64,000 nucleotides of DNA from Poecilobothrus nobilitatus. Its lineage: Eukaryota; Arthropoda; Insecta; Diptera; Dolichopodidae. The stretch is taken from the NCBI GenBank assembly GCA_947095535.1, contig OX352772.1, positions 182,212,240 to 182,276,239 on the forward strand. The letters are read 5' to 3'. The notes under the pieces were generated by a model. It was given only the letters and a program-made list of their open reading frames with translations, did not search any database and had not been told where the DNA came from. This document shows positions 44,186 to 55,430 of the stretch, piece by piece. How positions within the stretch are numbered: position 1 is the stretch's first letter; each line of letters opens with the position of its first letter. Position numbers and translations under genes: made by a program.

Positions 44186-44830
44186 CCCAAATTAAATTTA
44201 AAAGCAAAATGTCATGATCGACACAGTCGAAAGCTTTTTTAATGTCTAAGAAAACACAAGCTACATATTTTTGATTATCTATACCTTTTGAAATGTTATA
44301 GTCGGTATATGAAATGTCTTAGTTTACATGCAGCGGTCGTATTTGAATGTTTTACAAAACCAATTTGTTTTTCTACTAGAATTGGGCTTTTATACAGAAA
44401 TTTCTGCAGCCGGTTTCTGATAATGATTTCAAATATTTTTGAAAAAGATGGTAAAACCGAAATTGGGCGATAATTAGAGCAAATATCCATTTTTTCACTT
44501 TCAAATATTGGAGTTACTACAGTATTAATAAGTCGGTTGCATCGACTTACTGGTACATTTACTTATTTATATATCGAGTCAGTGTAGAAATTGGAACAGG
44601 TTTAAAAAGAATTGGTCTTCCTCAAATATATAATCCAAACTACTTTCGTCATTCTGTGTCTATATTTTGATACCTAGTATTGTTATTTATAGAAAAATAA
44701 TCATTAAAACAATTTATGATTTTAATAGGGTCTTGTATTATGATCCCATTAAGATTGCTATTTTTCGGTAAACTATTGTTGTAATTTATAGTTCTATTAT
44801 ACAGCCAACTTTAATCTTTGGTTAATACTA
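44185..44830 (-). pseudogene. Non-LTR RT, N-terminal half (minus strand)
   Basis: The minus strand reads VDICSNYRPISVLPSFSKIF-like sequence (frame 44490-44296), then RNRLQKFLYKSPILVEKQIG and FVKHSNTTAACKL, followed by KYVACVFLDIKKAFDCVDHD (motif A with FLDIKKAFD) at ~44240. It is continuous in content with the C-terminal half at 41.35-42.28 kb across the MULE. A paralogous piece lies at 50.28-50.85 kb. Confidence 0.8.
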
Positions 44831-44834
44831 AGCC

Positions 44835-45560
44835 ACTGTAATGTACTTAGCCACTGTAATTAAGTTTATTGATGTGTATGTACTGCATCTAAGAATTATC
44901 CAAATTTCTTTATTTTACAATTTCTGCAGTCTTTGGATTTGTTCATTTGATGAGAATGAAAGAATAGTAGCACAATACTGAAAATGTAGTTTAAATAGAG
45001 AATTGTAAATTTTAACGCAACTATCAATAGACACTTGCTCACGAATGCTTGATGAAAAATAAATATTTTAGAAAATTTCTTACATATTTAATCAAGATGA
45101 CTCTTAAAATTCACTTTGTTGTATAATCTTGGCCTAGGTCCCTAACTGCCTGACTTCCTCAAGTGGTACACTATCAATTTTTTCTGCATCTGTTAAAACC
45201 CCATTAATCACCATTACGTTTGATTTTTTAACATTCAACGTAAGCTTGTTTTCATAAACCTTTTGTTTCCTTGCCACTTCAATAAGAAGTATAGCGCATC
45301 CACTATATCATTCATTATTTCATATTTGACTAAGTTTCAGTTTCTTGAATCATTAATTTTACTAAGCCGTTGATTACTCGGTTGCAGCTATTGTACAAGA
45401 CTATGAGACCTTTTTATTTCTACGCCATCAATTATCTTATATTTAACTTCTTCATACAGTCATCAACCGAATCACCAATTATATTTACTAACGCATCATC
45501 AGCGAACAACAGTAATTTATCCGGATGCAAACATTTGATTGGTTGAAAATATATCGTATT
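44835..45560 (-). pseudogene. Second non-LTR RT remnant (YADD and thumb)
   Basis: The minus strand at ~45520 gives KLLLFADDALVNIIGDSVDD then CMKKLN, the F-ADD catalytic box. Across frames it goes on to KKSNVMVINGVLTDAEKID (~45215) and SVPLEEVRQLGT (~45150), the palm-thumb joint. The end is a decayed LHFQYCATILSFSSNEQIQR (~44960). It is a different family from the RT at 44.2 kb. Many frameshifts. Confidence 0.72.
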
Positions 45561-46395
45561 CATGACATGTTCTCCGTTTTACTTATTTTAGATGCAAAAT
45601 TTTTTGCATCCTCTATAAGAAGCATACAAGATGCAAATTTGTTTTAACGTCAAATACAGACGTAAAAGCAAACACCAAAAAATTTAAACGTTAAATATTT
45701 TGAAATATTTTGATGATGAACATAATAAAAAGAGAAAAAATTACAATAGTTGCTATTGATTAGCAGTTAATATTTAATTTAAATAAATATAAATTAATAA
45801 ATTATATTTAATTTATATTAAATTAAATTTTTTCTTACATAAAATAACAATTGGAGACATTGCATCAAAATGGATGCAGCTCCATTTTTTAAAAATTGTG
45901 TGAAATTTAAAAAAAAACTAGTTATAAAAGGTGCAGTAGTACTACGAGGAAAATGCAAATCACAAATTGAAAGGCTATATATATATGTACACATTATCTA
46001 TGCAGTCTTGTGTTTATAGCTTTTTAAATACGTTTTTTGTGGCAATTTGAAAATTGGAGCTGCACCCTTTTTGCACCAACATTTGAATAAATCAATTCCT
46101 TTTGCAATATATTAACGAAAAAGATATAAATTGATTTAACATCTGATAATATTTATTTAACAAATTAAATAAAATATAACATATAACGTTTAAATAACAA
46201 ACGTAACGTTTAAATAACAAATTAAATAAAATATATTCATTTACAAACATTTATGCAAAATAAAAATTAACTAAAATATTATTCATTTAAAACTTATAAG
46301 GACATTATTGATGAACGTTAGAAACTTACTTACTAAAAATAAATATAAAACCAAAAATTAATAATATTTTTATAATATTAATAAAACAAAAAAAG
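45561..46395. repeat. Inverted-repeat element (MITE-like) and AT-rich flank
   Basis: TGGATGCAGCTCCATTTTTT at ~45871 and, inverted, AAATTGGAGCTGCACCCTTT at ~46050 form arms of about 35 bases, roughly 75-80% matching, around ~150 bases, consistent with a small MITE. GATGCAAAATTTTTTGCATC (~45591) is a nearly perfect palindrome of similar wording. No coding content. Confidence 0.5.
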
Positions 46396-46396
46396 A

Positions 46397-47987
46397 TTAT
46401 TCATCAGATTGATTATCGTCATGAGTAGCTGAGACCTCGTATGAATTATCTGCCCCAGTCAGCTCGCTTTTAAGCGCTTGTTAAAATTCCCTTTTATTCG
46501 GAGGAACATAGTTATTGGCTAGTTGCATAAGAACCTTATATTTTACCTTCAAAAAGTGGTAAATTAGTCGATATATTAACAGCAATGGCGGTAAGATTAT
46601 CTTTGTTGTATTCAAATATACGATATTGAGATATCTTGAATCTTTTTATATCTCCCTATATAAACACCTTATGGAAATGAATTTCGTAATGATCTCTAAA
46701 GTTAAAAATCATATTTGATTAATCATGAAAGTTCTAAAATTTTTAGATACTTGTTGAATGTATTCAGAATATTCTTCAGGAGTAAAAACGTAATATATAT
46801 TTTTAAAAATTTTTCTTCCATGCGATCGCTGCTTTTTACACCAAAGCAGCGATCGCATGGAAAAAAACTATGCCCTGGTTTATGGAATCTATGTATTATC
46901 TTTTGGCTGGTAGTGTTTCTCACAAGAATATACAAAAACTGCACCATAGTAGAGTTTTTATTTTGCGCTGTTGCGTTGTCTGAGAATAAGTACAGTTTCT
47001 TTACTGATTTCGGCAGCACATTATTAATATAATGATATAAGAATGAAACAACCTCATTTGGTGACTTTCGTGCTGTAGTTTCATCATATATATAAAAATG
47101 GGCTTTGCCAGTTTTGTATGTCGAGAGTTGTTTTTTGTAAAATGCTTCCCCACATGGTATTTTTGGCAAAGAAAGATTTTATTGATAGTCGAAGGTTAGA
47201 ACTTCAACTTCATCATTGTCTTTGTAAGTAATAGTATTCTCTCTCAGTGAAAAAAGACGCTGCTTTATTTTGGTTAATAGTAATCTGTACTTCTAGTTCT
47301 TTCTTTTCGTCTTTATCAATAGTGGGGTCTTTTAACTTATTATTTAAAATGTAGCACTGTTTACATGTGTCTGAACGAGGAGATTCAAATCGGTAATTGA
47401 AATTTTGCTTAAAATACCTAAAATAAAAATCGCGTGAGACTTTAGGCTTATACTCAGGATTACTAACACTTTAAGGCTTGTTCTGTTGTAAATAAAGTTC
47501 GTGCATTCTCTTTAAATTTAAATCAGCAGATAAATAAAATCGTAGGCTTCTATTTCTGCTGTAATGTGATTCACGACGTGGACAGCTTCGAATATGTAAA
47601 TCTACTTTTTCTATTATGTCATTTGAAGGCAAAGCAGCAATATTATCTTCACGTACTGTTTTCGATATATTATCAACACATTTTTGCAATATTCCATGTA
47701 TAGATGCGAGACCAATCTACAAACTCTTGTTTTGCTATCTATTTTAACGTTATATTGGTGAAAAACAGTGCGACTTTTTCCAATATAAAAAGTTTTGTTT
47801 TCCGTGATCTTTTGACATTTTCAGTTCTAATCAACCTCCTAAGTAGATATTATGCATGTTCGCGTCTCCAATTTTATTAAATTTGTCCAATATAATTTTT
47901 TATAGTTTTCATTTACTTTTTGAAAACATTTAAACTTGCAAAAGAGCCATTGCTGAAATCACAAATATTTGAATCTGTTTCACTCAT
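46397..47987 (-). pseudogene. Repetitive-family protein of unknown function (DUF7869-like), copy 1
   Basis: The minus-strand ATG at 47987 starts MSETDSNICDFSNGS. A 213-base segment present in copy 2 is missing right after this. Later parts: NIAALPSNDIIEKVDLHIRS then RESHYSRNRSLRFYLSADLN, NFNYRFESPRSDTCKQCYIL (Cys pair), PCGEAFYKKQLSTYKTGKAH, KLYLFSDNATAQNKNSTMVQ and IIHRFHKPGHSFFPCDRCFG. The last conserved stretch is ANNYVPPNKREF, ending at TAA 46397. This matches a large family of arthropod 'uncharacterised' proteins ('YSDxxxxQNxN' and 'GHSxxPxDRxFG'), probably transposon-derived; the Asp of SDN may be catalytic, but that is a guess. Frameshifts are present. Confidence 0.65.
46816..46862. 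repeat. Perfect fold-back hairpin inside the coding sequence
   Basis: Arms of 20 bases, TTCCATGCGATCGCTGCTTT (46816-46835) and its exact reverse complement (46843-46862), enclose a 7-base loop. On the minus strand the second-transcribed arm is an inverted copy of the codons for the conserved PCDRCF motif, and it makes the frame read KSSDRME right after it. Confidence 0.95.
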
Positions 47988-48834
47988 TTTTGCAAAAAAC
48001 TAAAAACACAAAATGTGCAGAAACCACAATATATTTTTTATTCCTTAATTAGAGTTCCTAAACCTAATCTAAACCTTAAGTTAGATCAATCAGTTTCTAA
48101 ATCGTTAAGTTCACTAAGCCGTTGATGACTCGGTTCTAGCTTAAGAAAACAATATAGTACAAAGAATATTATGTACGCCCGCCATATAAACAAGATCGAT
48201 CTTCGGCAATTAAACGGAATATTTTGATTATTAAAGTATATTATATTCAAAGAATATTTACATTCATATAAAAAATATATACTGATATACATAAAAAATA
48301 TGCATATTCATTGCTGCAAAATGGATGCAAATGGAAAATGTTTAATATCAAATCAAAACTAATAAACCCGCCACATAATTATTAGATATAGAAGTTTGTT
48401 TTGTTTGTTTGTTTTTCAATTTTCAATTATTAGATATAGAAGTTTGTTTTTGTTTTTTCATTCATAACTTCAATACAAGCGGATGACGTACTTGAGGTTG
48501 AAAAAAACCCAAATTGATTTGCGTGAATCTAATTAAACTTTAGACAATGGTCCCATATTTGGTTAAAAAAAATTCTTTCTAGAAGTTTTGACAACAGACA
48601 GACAGTCATATCCAGCAGAAATATCATTTCTTGCGTTCTTATACTCTACACCTAAAGTATAATGTATATTAACTTTGGTATGGAGTTTATAACCACCAAA
48701 AGGAAGCGAGTTAGATATGGACATGTATATATATTCTGAATCAGGATCACCTCCTGAGTCGATTTAACGATTTTGGTTACATAATAGGTCGATAAAGCTA
48801 TATTGATTATATATGTAGGTTACTAATTACGAAA
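47988..48834. other. No gene; AT-rich with a short direct repeat
   Basis: ATTATTAGATATAGAAGTTTG occurs twice at ~48378 and ~48426 around a TTTTCAATTTTCAATT stretch. No frame of interest. ACTAAGCCGTTGATGACTCG at 48114 resembles ACTAAGCCGTTGATTACTCG at 45361. Confidence 0.45.
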
Positions 48835-49865
48835 GTAATGCGAAGTTGGAATCTGGAGAAAATCGGTCCATGGGTTCGGATTCTGGAAGCTTCCGAATGA
48901 TTCCGGAGCAAACGAGATTATCTTCAAAACCAGCAAAGATAGAACCTATAAATTTGGTACAATGATGTTCCTTCACGTTTGATTTATGTCTCTGAAATTT
49001 GAGAGGATTTTGTTCATAGGTTCGAATTTTGCAAACTTCCGAACGAGCCCCAGAGCAAACGTGATTATCTACAAAACCAACAAAGATAGAACCTATGAAT
49101 TTGGTACAATGGTGTTTTTTCATGTTTTATTTATGTTTCTGAAATTTAAGAGGATTTTGCCCATGAGTTCGCATTTTGGAAGCTTCCAAACGAGCCCCAG
49201 AGCAAACGAGTATATCTCCATAACCAACAAAGATAGAATCTTTATTTTTAGTACAAGGGTGTTCTGTTATGTTTCTTTTTATGTAAAATTGGAAACTGGC
49301 ATTTGAGAGGATTTAGACTATGGGTTCGTATTTTGGAAACTTCCGAACGAGCACAAGAGCAAACCAGCATATCTCCAAAACCAAGAAAATTATAACCGTT
49401 AAATTTAGTACAATGGTGTTCTGGCATGTTTTATTTATTTCCCTGAAATTTGAGAGGATTTCGACCATGGGTTCGGTTCTAGAGGCTTCCGAACGAGCCG
49501 TAGAGCGAACGAGCATATCTCCAAAACCAATAAAGATAGAACCTTTATATTTGGTACAAAGGTATGTGAGAGATGATTTGGATCATGTGTTCCGATTTTG
49601 TAAACTTCCGAATTAGCCAAAGAACAAACGAGCATACCTCCAAAACCAAAAAGATAGTACCTTTAAAATTGGTATAAGAGTGTTCGGTAATATTTCCTCA
49701 ATGTTGATATCATGGATTTGATGAATTGGAGTGGCAATTCGGTTACACACGCCTCCCAAGGGCTAACAAGAATATCTTCGAAATTAATAAAGATAGAAAC
49801 TTGAAATATTGTATAAGAGTGTTAAAGGATGCCTCTTGTACGTTCCTGAAATTTGAGTTTATTAA
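48835..49865. repeat. Minisatellite of about seven ~148-base units, copy 1
   Basis: The landmark AAACTTCCGAACGAGCCCC-AGAGCAAACGAG recurs at about 48886, 49030, 49178, 49337, 49485, 49602 and, degraded, 49742. Spacings are ~144, 148, 159, 148, 117 and 140 bases. Each unit also has TGAAATTTGAGAGGATTTT..CATGGGTTCG before the landmark and ACCAACAAAGATAGAACCTT..TTGGTACAATGGTGTT after it. Units differ by 10-25%. The open frames within, on both strands, are by-products of the repeat. Confidence 0.9.
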
Positions 49866-50855
49866 TTTATTAATTCCATATTGTTAACATTTAAATGTCT
49901 AATTATAAGATAATTATGATAAAATTTGTTTTGTTCATGGTATTGTGAGTAAGAATATTTCTCATCCTATTCATAATGAAGTTATGTTTCATTAAATTGT
50001 TAGTGGTTTTATATGATAGCATATACGTTTCACGCTCACAAATGGTACAAAAGCTTAAATATTTGTCTGAATATAACATCCTAGTGGGAAATAGCAATGG
50101 ATATCTGTGTATAATTTTAATAGATTTTTTTACAAGAATATCTAGTTTTTTTTAACATAAAATTCGAAGCATTGTTCCAAATGGAATTTAGGTATGTTAC
50201 ATTAGTTAAAATATAAGATGAATAAACTGAAAATATAACGGATTTAGATATGTTTTCAGGCGAAAGAATATTGAATGTCTAAGAAAACGCAAGCTACATA
50301 TTTTTGATTATCTATACCTTTTGAAATGTAATCAATTAAACTAAGACATGCAGCGGTAGTATTTGAATGTTTTATAAACCCAACTTGTTCCTCTGCTAGA
50401 ATTGGGCTTTTATACAGAAATTTGTGCAGCCGGTGATAATGATTTCAAATATTTTTGAAAAAAAATGGTAAAACCGAAATTGGGCGGTAATTAGAGCAAA
50501 TATCAGTTTTTCCACTTTTAAATATTGAAGTGATTACAGTATTAATAACACGGTAGCATCGACTTACTGGTACATTTACTTGTTTATATATCAAGTCAGT
50601 GTAGAAATTGGAACAGGTTAAAAAAGAACTGGTTTTCCTCAAATAAATAATCCAAGCCGAAACTACTTTCGTCACACTCTATGTCTATATTTTGATACCT
50701 ATTATTATTATTTATAGAAAAATATTCATTAAAACAATTTACGATTTTAACAGGGTCTTGTATCATGATCCCATTAAGATTGATATTGTTCCGTAAACTA
50801 TTGTTGTAATTTATAATGCTATTATACAGCCAACTTTAATCTTTGGTTTAATAGT
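49866..50855 (-). pseudogene. Non-LTR RT piece at the end of duplication copy 1
   Basis: The minus strand from 50840: SNYRPISVLPFFFKNI (at ~50490) and AGFIKHSNTTAA-like sequence, stopping at motif A (ACVFLDIQ). This is joined directly, at ~50275, to a C-terminal part: VIFSVYSSYILTNVTYLNSI and LYSDKYLSFCTICERETYML (~50040). The RT palm is deleted. It is a paralogue of the RT at 44.2-44.8 kb (over 90% alike by eye in the shared part). Its 5' side ends at the tandem-duplication junction at ~50.85 kb. Confidence 0.7.
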
Positions 50856-50876
50856 CGGATATGTCGGAATGAAAAT

Positions 50877-53800
50877 GTGGGTGGAGGTACAGTTATATAC
50901 ATTAAGAATGGGCTGCACAATGAGCTATTAGAAAGAAATTATACATACAATGCCAGTGTTAATCCAGATAACGAATTTGTCGCCGAAGTTGATAATCGCA
51001 CCTACAGAACTGTTAACGATTGTGTCATTGATTTCACTATGCACCTCGAACAATGTGTCTAAAAGTATAAGAATCTTCTAAAGGTTCTTTCAAATTGAGT
51101 TTTCAAAAGTAGGCGGCTGTGTAACACACTTCAAACATTGAACGCACCCATATTATATGTCATTTTCACAGTTGAAGGTTTGTCATTTATAAAAATGGAG
51201 TCGTATACATTACAACAACGTGTTCAAATTATTGAATTATTTTATGAAAATGGTCGTTCTGTATGAAATGTATTTCGCAAATTACGCGATGTTTATGGTC
51301 GACATAATCGTCCAACTGAGCAACAAATTAATAATATTGTGCGGAAATTTCAAGATACTGGTGCAGTACAAGACAGACAAAGACAGTATGCTCGCGCTGG
51401 TCTTTCGCAATAAAATATTGGTGCTCTTAGTGCTAGTGTTACAGCTGACCCCATGTCAATTTTCTGACGCTCACAACAATTTTGACTTTCTGAGTCAACT
51501 GTATGGCGTATTATGCACAAAGATTTAGCGTCGAAGGCCTACAAAGTTCAATTGACACAAGAATTGTTGCTACAAGATCATTCCATGCGTAGGGGCTTTG
51601 CCCTGGATACTGGAACAAAACAACGATTTTTCAAAAAAAATCATCTTTTCGGACGAAGAACATTTGAGATCGGTGGCTAAGTTAATAAACAAAACTGCCG
51701 TATTTGGGAAGAGGAAAACACTCGCGTGATCCAAGAGAAGCCAACGCATCCACAAAGACTGTTTGGTGTTCATTGTGGTGTGATTGGTCTGTATTTTTTC
51801 GAAAATGATGGTAGAAAAGCCATAACCGTTAACGATACCAGATATCGCGATATGATCACAACTTTTTTATGGCCAAAACTGTAAAATATTGACACCGAGG
51901 ATATGTAGTTTCAACAAGATCTGGTTACGTGTCATACAGGCAGAGAAACACCAAGCATACTGGTGTTTACCAAGTTTCTAGATCGTTTTATTTCCAGATT
52001 CGGTGACGTGAATGGGCCTTCAAGATCCTACGATTTGACATCGTTAGACTTCTTTCTCTGGGGCTATGTGAAAGGAAAGGTCTACAAGGATAATCTTCGA
52101 AACGTTGAAGTATTGAAAGCAAAAATTATTCGAGTTATTGGTGAGATAGAGCCGCAACTATGCCACAATGTGACCGAAAATTTTGATAAATGAATCGGGT
52201 ACTTTAGAGACGCAAGATGTGGTCACATGGGAGATATCATGTTCAGAGTATAAATGGCAAACATTGTACTTAAAAAAAATAAAAACTTTTCCAGATTCAA
52301 TTCAAATTCTATGTCTTTTAATTATTTACTTTTGAAAACTCCCATACGGTGCTACAAGAATAGCGTAAGTAGCTCTGCAGCATGGTTTATGAATGACGTT
52401 AATATACAATATGCGACGAAAGTGTTGGGTAATTCAGCCAGTATTATTGACCATGTAATCACCAATATAAGTCCTACAAAGCAAACGGTAAGTATGGAAC
52501 TTCAAGGTAAACCGGCGTTCTATCATAAAATAATAATAGTCGCGATTAACAGGATCAAAAATAACCTACTGCCAATATGTATCACATCGATTAAAAGCAT
52601 TGATTACAAAAAAATTAAAGAACAAGTAAGCACGACCATTAGCAAAGAAACGAATATCGAGGTAGAAAAGTTAATAAAAATTATTTAGGATGCCAAATTA
52701 AGAGCTACTCGTATTAAAAAAATAAAAACTAGGTGTAATACTTTGATCAACACTGAAATTCTTGATGCTATAAAACAGAGATAAATGGTACAAAAAAGCA
52801 ATATCTAGACCAATCGATACAAATGCGAGCATGATGCACAAAAGGATAAAAACTAAAACAACATCAATGGTTAGAACAGCTAAACAAAATTTCTTTAATT
52901 TAGTAAAGCAGACAACAATTCACGGAAAATATAGGACGTTCTTAACAGTCAGGTGTTGGGGAAAACAAAAGAGTACAATAAGTTCTGTAGTGGTTGACTC
53001 AGTCGAATATAGATCGATAAACAACGTTACTAATCACAATATACTCTTTCAATTTCCGGCCACCACTCAAGAAGTCAACGACATTATTGCTGGGCTAAAA
53101 ACATACTCGGCTCCAGGGTAGGATGGTATAACTACCAATGATGTAACTTACCTGAATGAATTTTCACTGAATTCACTCACGAACGAGATTAATAATATGC
53201 TGTTATAGGAGTATTTCCAGATTGCCTCAAACATACCATTATATTTCCAGCCAAAAGATTAGTGCAAGAAAACGATGTCTAATTTTCGGTCTATATCGGT
53301 GCTAAGTACAGTGGCAAAAATTTTCGAATAAATTATCAATAGCAGAATTGTTGCATTTATCAATAGCACTTGAGGATTTGACCAAGCACAATTTGAGTTC
53401 CAAAACTCGTCAAACACTGACGCGGTGCTAGCGGAGTTGGTCAACTATATAAATGATAGCTTAGATAAAAACTATTATATGGCAACTGTGCTTGTAGATA
53501 TGAGAAAAGCTTTTGACACTGTCAATTATAATATTTTGCTGGGCTGAGAATGGGCTGATGGAAATAGGCTAACTATCAATGAGCAAAAGACAAAACTTCT
53601 CATTTTTTCAAAAATAAGCCGTTCATTAAACCAAAAATTAAACTAAACAACGTCACTCAAAATTAAGTTAAACAACGTCACGTCACAGGTATCTTCTGCC
53701 AAACATCTTGCGATAATAGTGTATCAGGACTTGCAATGGACAAAACTTATTGATCAATTACATTCAAAAATTATATAATATAATAAATAATAGCGCTATA

Positions 53801-54095
53801 ACATAATAAATTGATCTGGTTGTGCTGATTACTTAATTGATAAATCGCAGCGATAACAAAAGCAGCTAAAAGCTTCTTCAGGTATGACCGGGATTATAAT
53901 GTAGCTCAAATGTTTGATGAAATCAACATCATGCAAATTGAAGAAATTATAATACTCGAGAAGCTTATGTTCATCGACAAAATTAAAAACAACAAAACAA
54001 AAAATAACATAAGCCTAATTACTAGGGCAGCTATATCCAATCGCGCCACAAAGAACAGCACTCAACTTAACATCCCTATGAGCAAAACGTAGAAA
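50877..54095 (+). pseudogene. Non-LTR ORF2 remnant with mariner, copy 2
   Basis: Same structure as 37.7-40.9 kb, but without the first ~55 codons of the endonuclease and without ORF1, because the duplication begins inside the endonuclease. Endonuclease residue stretch VGGGTVIYIKNGLHNELLER ends at 51062. The mariner lies at ~51065-52253, the endonuclease end and RT entry at 52254-53121, and motif A (DMRKAFDTVNYNILL) at ~53490. The tail ORF is at 53910-54092. A 4-base deletion (AGCGATAACAAAA against AGCGTATTTTAACAAAA) distinguishes it from copy 1. Confidence 0.8.
51065..52253 (+). pseudogene. Mariner transposase pseudogene (DD41D-like), copy 2
   Basis: ATG at 51195. It carries the same premature stops and frameshifts as the copy at 38.0 kb. 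A few positions are closer to what the family should have: TPSILVFTKF here against TPSIMVFTKF, and LDFFLWGYVKGK against LDFFLSGYVKGK (the W is the conserved one). So copy 2 keeps some ancestral bases that copy 1 has lost. Confidence 0.82.
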
Positions 54096-54520
54096 CATAA
54101 GAAGATTCCTGCTAATTTATTCCTGCTAATCTAATTCCTGCCGCTCTTAAAATTTTTAATACGTTGCCGCAAAGTTTCAAAACGTGTTCAAGCTGTACTT
54201 CATTCAGGAAATAAGCTATAAAATATATAAAATCGCACAAATCTACGCTTGGTCATCTATAACAATTTTAAAAACTTAACAAAAAATTAAGATCAATTAA
54301 TAAACAAATGTAGTATCCTGAAAGAATTCGCACAAGTTGTAGTATTCAGCGACTGAAACACATCTAAAAAGAAGAAAAAAGAAATATGTAAGGAAGAAAG
54401 ACAATCATTGATAACTAAACCTCAATACCTGAGGACAACTGTGAAGGAGGTGACTAATTATTGTTGGTTCACATTTTGTGGTTTGTTTATATCTTCCAAT
54501 AATATGTATTAGTTATTAAT
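54096..54520. other. 3' region of the non-LTR element, copy 2
   Basis: Equivalent of 40926-41345, ending in the same AATAAATAAATTAAATTAATG. No additional content. Confidence 0.5.
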
Positions 54521-54524
54521 AAAT

Positions 54525-55430
54525 AAATTAAATTAATGAAAAATCATAGTGGACAAGATAGCGTTTATTGGAAAATTTTGAGCAGTTGAATTGTTCCGGT
54601 TATGTGTATTGTAGTTATGAGTCTCAGAAACTTTGGATAAGATTAAGCCAGATTTAATTATTTTATGAATTAGTTTATAACATAACACACACATCTCAAA
54701 AATCTTAAGTATATTCAATGGAAGAATCTTTACATTATAAAAAGTTGACTTGAACGAGTCATCATAGGTAGATTGTTTACAAATTTTTACTACTTTGTTT
54801 TGCAAAACCTAAAGTTCACGCAGTCTATATGCTGATACAGACGGCCAAATCGATTTTAAATAGACCAATCTTGAGTGAATATGTGCAAAGTATATATGTA
54901 ATGGATAGTAATTGCTTTGATGAATTTTTACGTATCCTATTTAGCGCTGCAACATAAGGTATAATTTCGTTTTTTAAGTAATTAATATGATCTTCCCATT
55001 TCAAAGTTTTATCTATATGGGGTGCAAGATATTTAATTCTATAATTTCATTATTTAAAATTAGTTGGTATGTATCAGGAATATTTTTTTTTAAATATACA
55101 TTTTGTTTTAGACTTATTAATTTTAAGTTTACAAGAGTCAAAATATTTATCAAGTGAAATTAAGTCGAATTCCATATTACTAAACATACTTTCCATCGAT
55201 ACTTCACTAAAATCTAATAGAGCATCATTCCCATACATAGTTAAGGTACTATTTAGGGGAACATTAAAACATCATTGATGTAGATGACGAACAATAGTGC
55301 TCCAAGAATTGACCCCTACCGGACACCTTTATGTACTAGGCGATGAGTGCTTTTATACGACCCTATTTGAACATATTGAATTCTATTAGATAAATAACTG
55401 CTAATTAGCTTTATGTACGTGTACGGGGAA
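54525..55430 (-). pseudogene. Non-LTR RT C-terminal half, copy 2
   Basis: Same as 41.35-42.28 kb: YLSNRIQYVQIGSYKSTH (~55430-55330), the GVRxGSILG box, and the C-terminal NILKIFEMCVLCYKLIHKII. A deletion of ~20 bases after HNYNTHNRNNS changes the end relative to copy 1. The frame 54805-54533 is longer here because one indel at ~54788 restores continuity with the upstream CKQSTYDD segment. Confidence 0.75.

Larger units (their letters stand above)
37690..50865. repeat. Large tandem duplication, copy 1 (~13.18 kb)
   Basis: Every landmark in this interval recurs further right: offset 13,175 at 38-40 kb, 13,171 at 40.7 kb, 13,154 at 42-44 kb, 13,160 at 46.7 kb and 13,373 to 13,369 from 48 kb. 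The start is at GGAATGAAAATGTGGG (37691), inside the ORF2 endonuclease; the end abuts copy 2 at 50865/50866. Confidence 0.97.

Noticed and set aside
46816..46862. GCGATCGC octamer as a bacterial (HIP1-like) signature
   Set aside because: It occurs only as part of the local palindrome in an insect transposon-like gene.
48835..49865. Regular repeats that might be read as a CRISPR-like array
   Set aside because: Whole ~148-base units are repeated, with no short identical repeats separated by unique spacers, in animal DNA.
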